From: Chitinophaga ginsengisoli
GTDB lineage: Bacteria; Bacteroidota; Bacteroidia; Chitinophagales; Chitinophagaceae
DNA length: 64,000 nucleotides
Assembly (NCBI RefSeq): GCF_003014595.1
Contig: NZ_PYGK01000014.1
Location: 124,001 to 188,000, forward strand
Direction: 5' to 3'
Shown here: positions 60,455-64,000 of the stretch, piece after piece
How positions within the stretch are numbered: position 1 is the first letter of the stretch
Layout: each line of letters opens with the position of its first letter
The notes under the pieces: model-generated
Databases searched by the model: none
Seen by the model: the letters and a program-made list of their open reading frames with translations, nothing else
Told to the model about the DNA's origin: nothing
Translations under genes and position numbers: made by a program

Positions 60455-63400
60455 ATGAAAACTGCTTACAAAATCAGAGATTTTGTGACTGCCTGCATGA
60501 TTCCCGTTTCATGCGGATTAAGCAGCGTGCTGCTGGTGGCTATGCTGTTGCCCGTCAACGTGGCAATGGCGCAAACAGCTAAAAGAGCGCTTTCCGGAAA
60601 GGTAACTGCTGGAAAAGATAATAGTCCATTGCCAGGGGCCAGCGTACGCATTAAAGGCACCAACAATGGCGCCATTACTGATGCCAATGGTGGCTTTAAC
60701 CTGCAGGTAAGCGATAGCGACTCCCTGGAAGTAACACTTGTAGGCTTTACCAAGCAGGTGATCTCTGCCAGAGGTAAAACATCACTCACCGTTAATCTTT
60801 CCGAAGGTGCTACCGGTCTTGACGAGATCGTGGTGGTAGGTTATGGTACCGAAAAGAAAAAACTGGTAACCGGCGCTATTGACCATGTAAATACACAGCA
60901 GCTGGAACAGAACCATGCCCTGCGTGTAGATCAGGCCTTACAGGGACAGACTCCCGGTGTACAGATCACTGCTACTTCGGCACAGCCGGGAGAAGGCATG
61001 AAAGTGCGCATCCGTGGTACCAGTACTGTTGGTAATGCGGATCCTTTATACATCGTGGATGGTGTACCTACCTCAGATATCAGCTACCTGAACGCGTCAG
61101 ACATTGCTGCGATGGATGTACTGAAAGATGCAGCATCTTCCGCTATCTATGGTGCGAGGGCAGCCAATGGTGTTGTACTGGTTACCACCCGTAAAGGCCG
61201 TGCAGGAAACATGAAAATGTCTTACGACGCTTACTATGGTATACAGAATCCTTCACATAAAGTATCTGTGCTCAATGCACACGACTATGGTGTGATCATG
61301 AACGAGATGGCCATTAACTCCGGCTCCGTTCCTTATTTCACCGTAGATCAGCTTAGCAAACTGGGTAAGGGTACTGACTGGCAGGAAGCGATCTACAATA
61401 AGAAAGCACCGATGCAAAACCATTCCCTGGCATTTGCAGGTGGCAATGAAACTTCTGTGTTCTCTTCTTCTGTTGCCTATACAAAACAGGAAGGTGTCAT
61501 CGGCTTAAAAGACCAGTCTCAATATGACAGGCTCTCTTTCCGCATGAACAGCGAGCATAAGATGTACAAGGATATTGTTGTATTCGGTGAAAACGTGACT
61601 TATACACAGTCCTCTAAAAGAGGGGTTGGTGTAGGCAATATCTACGGCAATGCTATCCGGTCTGCGTTCACCGTAAGTCCGCTGTTCCCTGTATACAATC
61701 CTGATGGCAGCTACGCAAAATCTACTTTCAATGTGCAGGAAGCTAACCCAGTGGCAGTAATGGATTATCAGAACCAGAACAAATCCAAGACTGACCGTAT
61801 CATGGGTAATACGTACCTGCAGGTATCGCCTATTAAAGGCCTGACACTACGTACTGACTTCGGTATTGATGTGAGCAATAACGATTCGAGAAGTTATACA
61901 CCGATATACAACCTGTCTACCAACGTAGTAAATGAGCATTCCCGTGCTACACAGGGCATCTACCGCACACATACCTGGAACTGGGATAACACCCTGAACT
62001 ACCAGCGTGATTTCGGTAAGCATAATGTAGCTGTACTGGTAGGTATGAACTCCAACGAAACCAAAACTTCTTACCTGAATGGTTACAAACAGGACCTGAC
62101 CAAACAAGGACTGGATAATGCCGTTATTGACAATGGTACTACAGACAGCACACAGCGTATCTTTGGTGCTGATAGTTCTGCTACGCTTTATTCTTATTTC
62201 GGACGTATCAGCTATTCTTATGCTGACAAATATATGTTTACCGCTGTAGTAAGATCGGACGCATCTTCCCGCTTCGGCCCGAACAACCGCAGAGGTACTT
62301 TCCCATCCTTCTCTATTGGCTGGGTACCTACGAATGAAGATTTCTTCAAACTCTCCTGGGTGGACTTCCTGAAAGTACGTGCAGGCTGGGGACAGAATGG
62401 TAACCTCCCTACGGGATATTATCAATACCTGTCTACTATCTCGACACAATACCTGAGTTATTATTTTGGCAGCGGCGACCTTCCTTTTATAGGTGCAGCG
62501 CCTGTCAAGATATCTAACCCTGATCTGAAATGGGAAACTTCAGAACAGGCCAACGTAGGTATCGATGCGACACTGTTCAGAGACTTTAACCTGACAGTGG
62601 ATGTATACCGCAAAACAACAAAGGACTGGCTGGTACCAGTAAACGTACCTGCTGTTTCCGGTGCATCGACAGTACTGATCAATGGAGGTAATGTGCGTAA
62701 CCAGGGTGTGGAGGTTTCCCTGGGCTACAATCATACCTTCCATGGTCTCTCTGTGGGTGTGAATGGTAATATCGGTGTGAACCGTAATGAAATCACCGAT
62801 ATCCCTAACCGGGAAAAGATCATCAACGGGTCAGGGGGCATCACCTTTGCAAGTATGCCAGAGTTTTACCGTGCGCAGGTAGGTTTCCCGATGGGTTATT
62901 TCTACGGATATAAGACAGCTGGCATCTTCCAGAATCAAAATGAAGTGGCTGCCTATGTAAATAAGGACGGCAAGAAAATACAGCCTAATGCCCTTCCTGG
63001 TGATGTTCGTTTCCAGGATCTCAATGGCGATGGCGTAATAGACAGCAAGGATGAAACACAGATCGGTAATCCTTATCCTAAGTTCACTTATGGCCTGAAC
63101 TTCAACCTGGGGTATAAAGGATTCGATTTCTCTGCTTCACTGTATGGTAACTATGGCAACAAGATCTGGGATGGAACGCATGACTTCTCCAGTCCGCTCA
63201 GCAATTACAGTACAGAAATACTCGGTCGCTGGACAGGTGAAGGCACCTCTAACCGCATTCCCCGTGTAACAGATGGCGCTGAGCTGAACCAGAACTGGAT
63301 CCGTTCTTCTGATCTGTACGTACACAATGCATCTTTCCTGCGTATCAAAAGCCTGAACCTGGGATATGATTTCAAGAAGGTGTTACACACATTGCCTTTA

Positions 63401-63568
63401 CAGCAGCTGAGATTATACGTTTCTGCTACCAACCTGTTCACCTTTACACCTTACAAAGGTGTAGATCCTGAAGTAGGTTATGGTCCTACCGGATGGGCTT
63501 CCGGCATAGACCTGGGTACTTATCCGCAACCTAAGACTGTACTGGTTGGTCTGAACGTTAAATTCTAA
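60455..63568 (+). CDS. SusC-type TonB-dependent transporter without STN domain, GH31/GH95 locus
   Basis: The protein has 1037 residues. A long N-terminal signal region (membrane stretch SSVLLVAMLLPVNVAMAQ) is followed by a carboxypeptidase-regulatory-like domain (LSGKVTAGKDNSPLPGASVR). A plug follows (MKVRIRGTSTVGNADPLYIV, VLKDAASSAIYGARAANGVV), then a barrel ending in KTVLVGLNVKF. There is no STN domain, consistent with control by the hybrid regulator rather than FecR/sigma. SusD follows after 18 bases. It should import the oligosaccharides that GH31 and GH95 later trim. Confidence 0.93.
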   Translation: MKTAYKIRDFVTACMIPVSCGLSSVLLVAMLLPVNVAMAQTAKRALSGKVTAGKDNSPLPGASVRIKGTNNGAITDANGGFNLQVSDSDSLEVTLVGFTKQVISARGKTSLTVNLSEGATGLDEIVVVGYGTEKKKLVTGAIDHVNTQQLEQNHALRVDQALQGQTPGVQITATSAQPGEGMKVRIRGTSTVGNADPLYIVDGVPTSDISYLNASDIAAMDVLKDAASSAIYGARAANGVVLVTTRKGRAGNMKMSYDAYYGIQNPSHKVSVLNAHDYGVIMNEMAINSGSVPYFTVDQLSKLGKGTDWQEAIYNKKAPMQNHSLAFAGGNETSVFSSSVAYTKQEGVIGLKDQSQYDRLSFRMNSEHKMYKDIVVFGENVTYTQSSKRGVGVGNIYGNAIRSAFTVSPLFPVYNPDGSYAKSTFNVQEANPVAVMDYQNQNKSKTDRIMGNTYLQVSPIKGLTLRTDFGIDVSNNDSRSYTPIYNLSTNVVNEHSRATQGIYRTHTWNWDNTLNYQRDFGKHNVAVLVGMNSNETKTSYLNGYKQDLTKQGLDNAVIDNGTTDSTQRIFGADSSATLYSYFGRISYSYADKYMFTAVVRSDASSRFGPNNRRGTFPSFSIGWVPTNEDFFKLSWVDFLKVRAGWGQNGNLPTGYYQYLSTISTQYLSYYFGSGDLPFIGAAPVKISNPDLKWETSEQANVGIDATLFRDFNLTVDVYRKTTKDWLVPVNVPAVSGASTVLINGGNVRNQGVEVSLGYNHTFHGLSVGVNGNIGVNRNEITDIPNREKIINGSGGITFASMPEFYRAQVGFPMGYFYGYKTAGIFQNQNEVAAYVNKDGKKIQPNALPGDVRFQDLNGDGVIDSKDETQIGNPYPKFTYGLNFNLGYKGFDFSASLYGNYGNKIWDGTHDFSSPLSNYSTEILGRWTGEGTSNRIPRVTDGAELNQNWIRSSDLYVHNASFLRIKSLNLGYDFKKVLHTLPLQQLRLYVSATNLFTFTPYKGVDPEVGYGPTGWASGIDLGTYPQPKTVLVGLNVKF

Positions 63569-63586
63569 TCCGGTAAATCATTCCAC

Positions 63587-64000
63587 ATGAAAAAGATCTT
63601 CGTATCCATTATAGCAATTGCACTCTTTGCTGCCTGCAGTAAGGACTTCCTGGAGCGTTCGCCTGTAAATGAACAGACGGAAACCTCCTTCTATCAAACA
63701 CCAGAACAGGCTTTACAGGCACTGGTGTCCGTATACAGCCAGCTCAATATCGGTGACTATGACAACATTCACCTTGTATCAGAAATAGCCAGTGATAACT
63801 GCTTTGGTGCTGGTGGTACTTCCGACCTTACATGGAAACAGTGGGACCGCTTTCAGGAAGCATCAAATATAAACTTGGGTCTCTGGCAGAGAGGTTATAC
63901 AGGTATCTATAGAGCTAATGTATTACTCGCTAAAATAGGCGGCGTAAACTGGGGTGCAGACACCACCCTGAAAACCACCTACTCTGCTGAAGCCCGCTAC
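63587..64000 (+). CDS. SusD/RagB family lipoprotein, N-terminal part
   Basis: The first 138 residues of a SusD are present before the window ends. Lipoprotein signal MKKIFVSIIAIALFAAC (Cys17) is followed by SKDFLERSPVNEQTETSFYQ and YSQLNIGDYDNIHLVSEIAS, the normal opening of the family. It starts 18 bases after the susC stop. The rest, and any further glycosidases of this locus, lie past the right edge. Confidence 0.9.
   Translation, partial: MKKIFVSIIAIALFAACSKDFLERSPVNEQTETSFYQTPEQALQALVSVYSQLNIGDYDNIHLVSEIASDNCFGAGGTSDLTWKQWDRFQEASNINLGLWQRGYTGIYRANVLLAKIGGVNWGADTTLKTTYSAEARY

Overview
The window reads as chromosome of a soil or rhizosphere Bacteroidota of the Chitinophagaceae type (Chitinophaga-like). 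The evidence is four SusC/SusD outer-membrane import pairs, ECF sigma/FecR regulation, a one-protein hybrid two-component regulator, many lipoproteins with a Cys lipobox, weak or absent Shine-Dalgarno sequences, and promoters of the TTTG-N19-TAnnTTTG kind found in this phylum. No rRNA, tRNA, CRISPR array, prophage or transposase gene was seen.

Layout. 1-1.1 kb: the start of a GAPDH gene running off the left edge, behind a GlxA-type AraC regulator. 1.3-13.6 kb: a long plus-strand operon of sigma factor, FecR, SusC with STN domain, SusD, a DUF4843 lipoprotein, a PKD-like lipoprotein, a large thioredoxin-fold protein and an alpha/beta hydrolase. It has no carbohydrate-active enzyme, so its ligand may not be a glycan. 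13.7-14.8 kb: a quinone-oxidoreductase-like gene. 14.8-26.2 kb: a minus-strand alpha-mannan locus (ECF sigma, FecR, SusC with STN, SusD, GH76). It is split between sigma and FecR by a plus-strand marR-rph pair, where rph encodes a rifamycin phosphotransferase.

26.3-31.7 kb: a minus-strand run of metabolic and hydrolytic genes (YjbQ, M1 aminopeptidase, lactonase, serine hydrolase, metallo-beta-lactamase-fold hydrolase). 31.8-34 kb: a universal stress protein and a membrane PAS sensor that has a phospho-acceptor helix but no ATPase domain. 34-39.6 kb: a SusC/SusD pair with no enzyme or regulator, behind a 600-base leader region. 39.6-47.3 kb: small and poorly known genes (metallophosphoesterase with nucleotidyltransferase, lipocalin-like lipoprotein, membrane proteins, TPR-HTH regulator, ATP-grasp ligase) and an unusual array of 22-base repeats near 46.2 kb.

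47.4-64 kb: a second glycan locus with GH95 alpha-L-fucosidase, a hybrid two-component regulator, GH31 with PA14 insert (probable alpha-xylosidase), SusC without STN, and the start of a SusD. GH95 plus GH31 suggests fucosylated xyloglucan or a related plant polymer. Four unrelated small genes (SUKH protein, beta-propeller, VOC protein, HAD phosphatase) sit inside it.

The main things worth a second look are the resistance cassette inside the mannan locus with its operator palindrome, the 22-base repeat array, an orphan terminator in the leader of the hybrid regulator, and the sensor kinase that lacks its catalytic domain.
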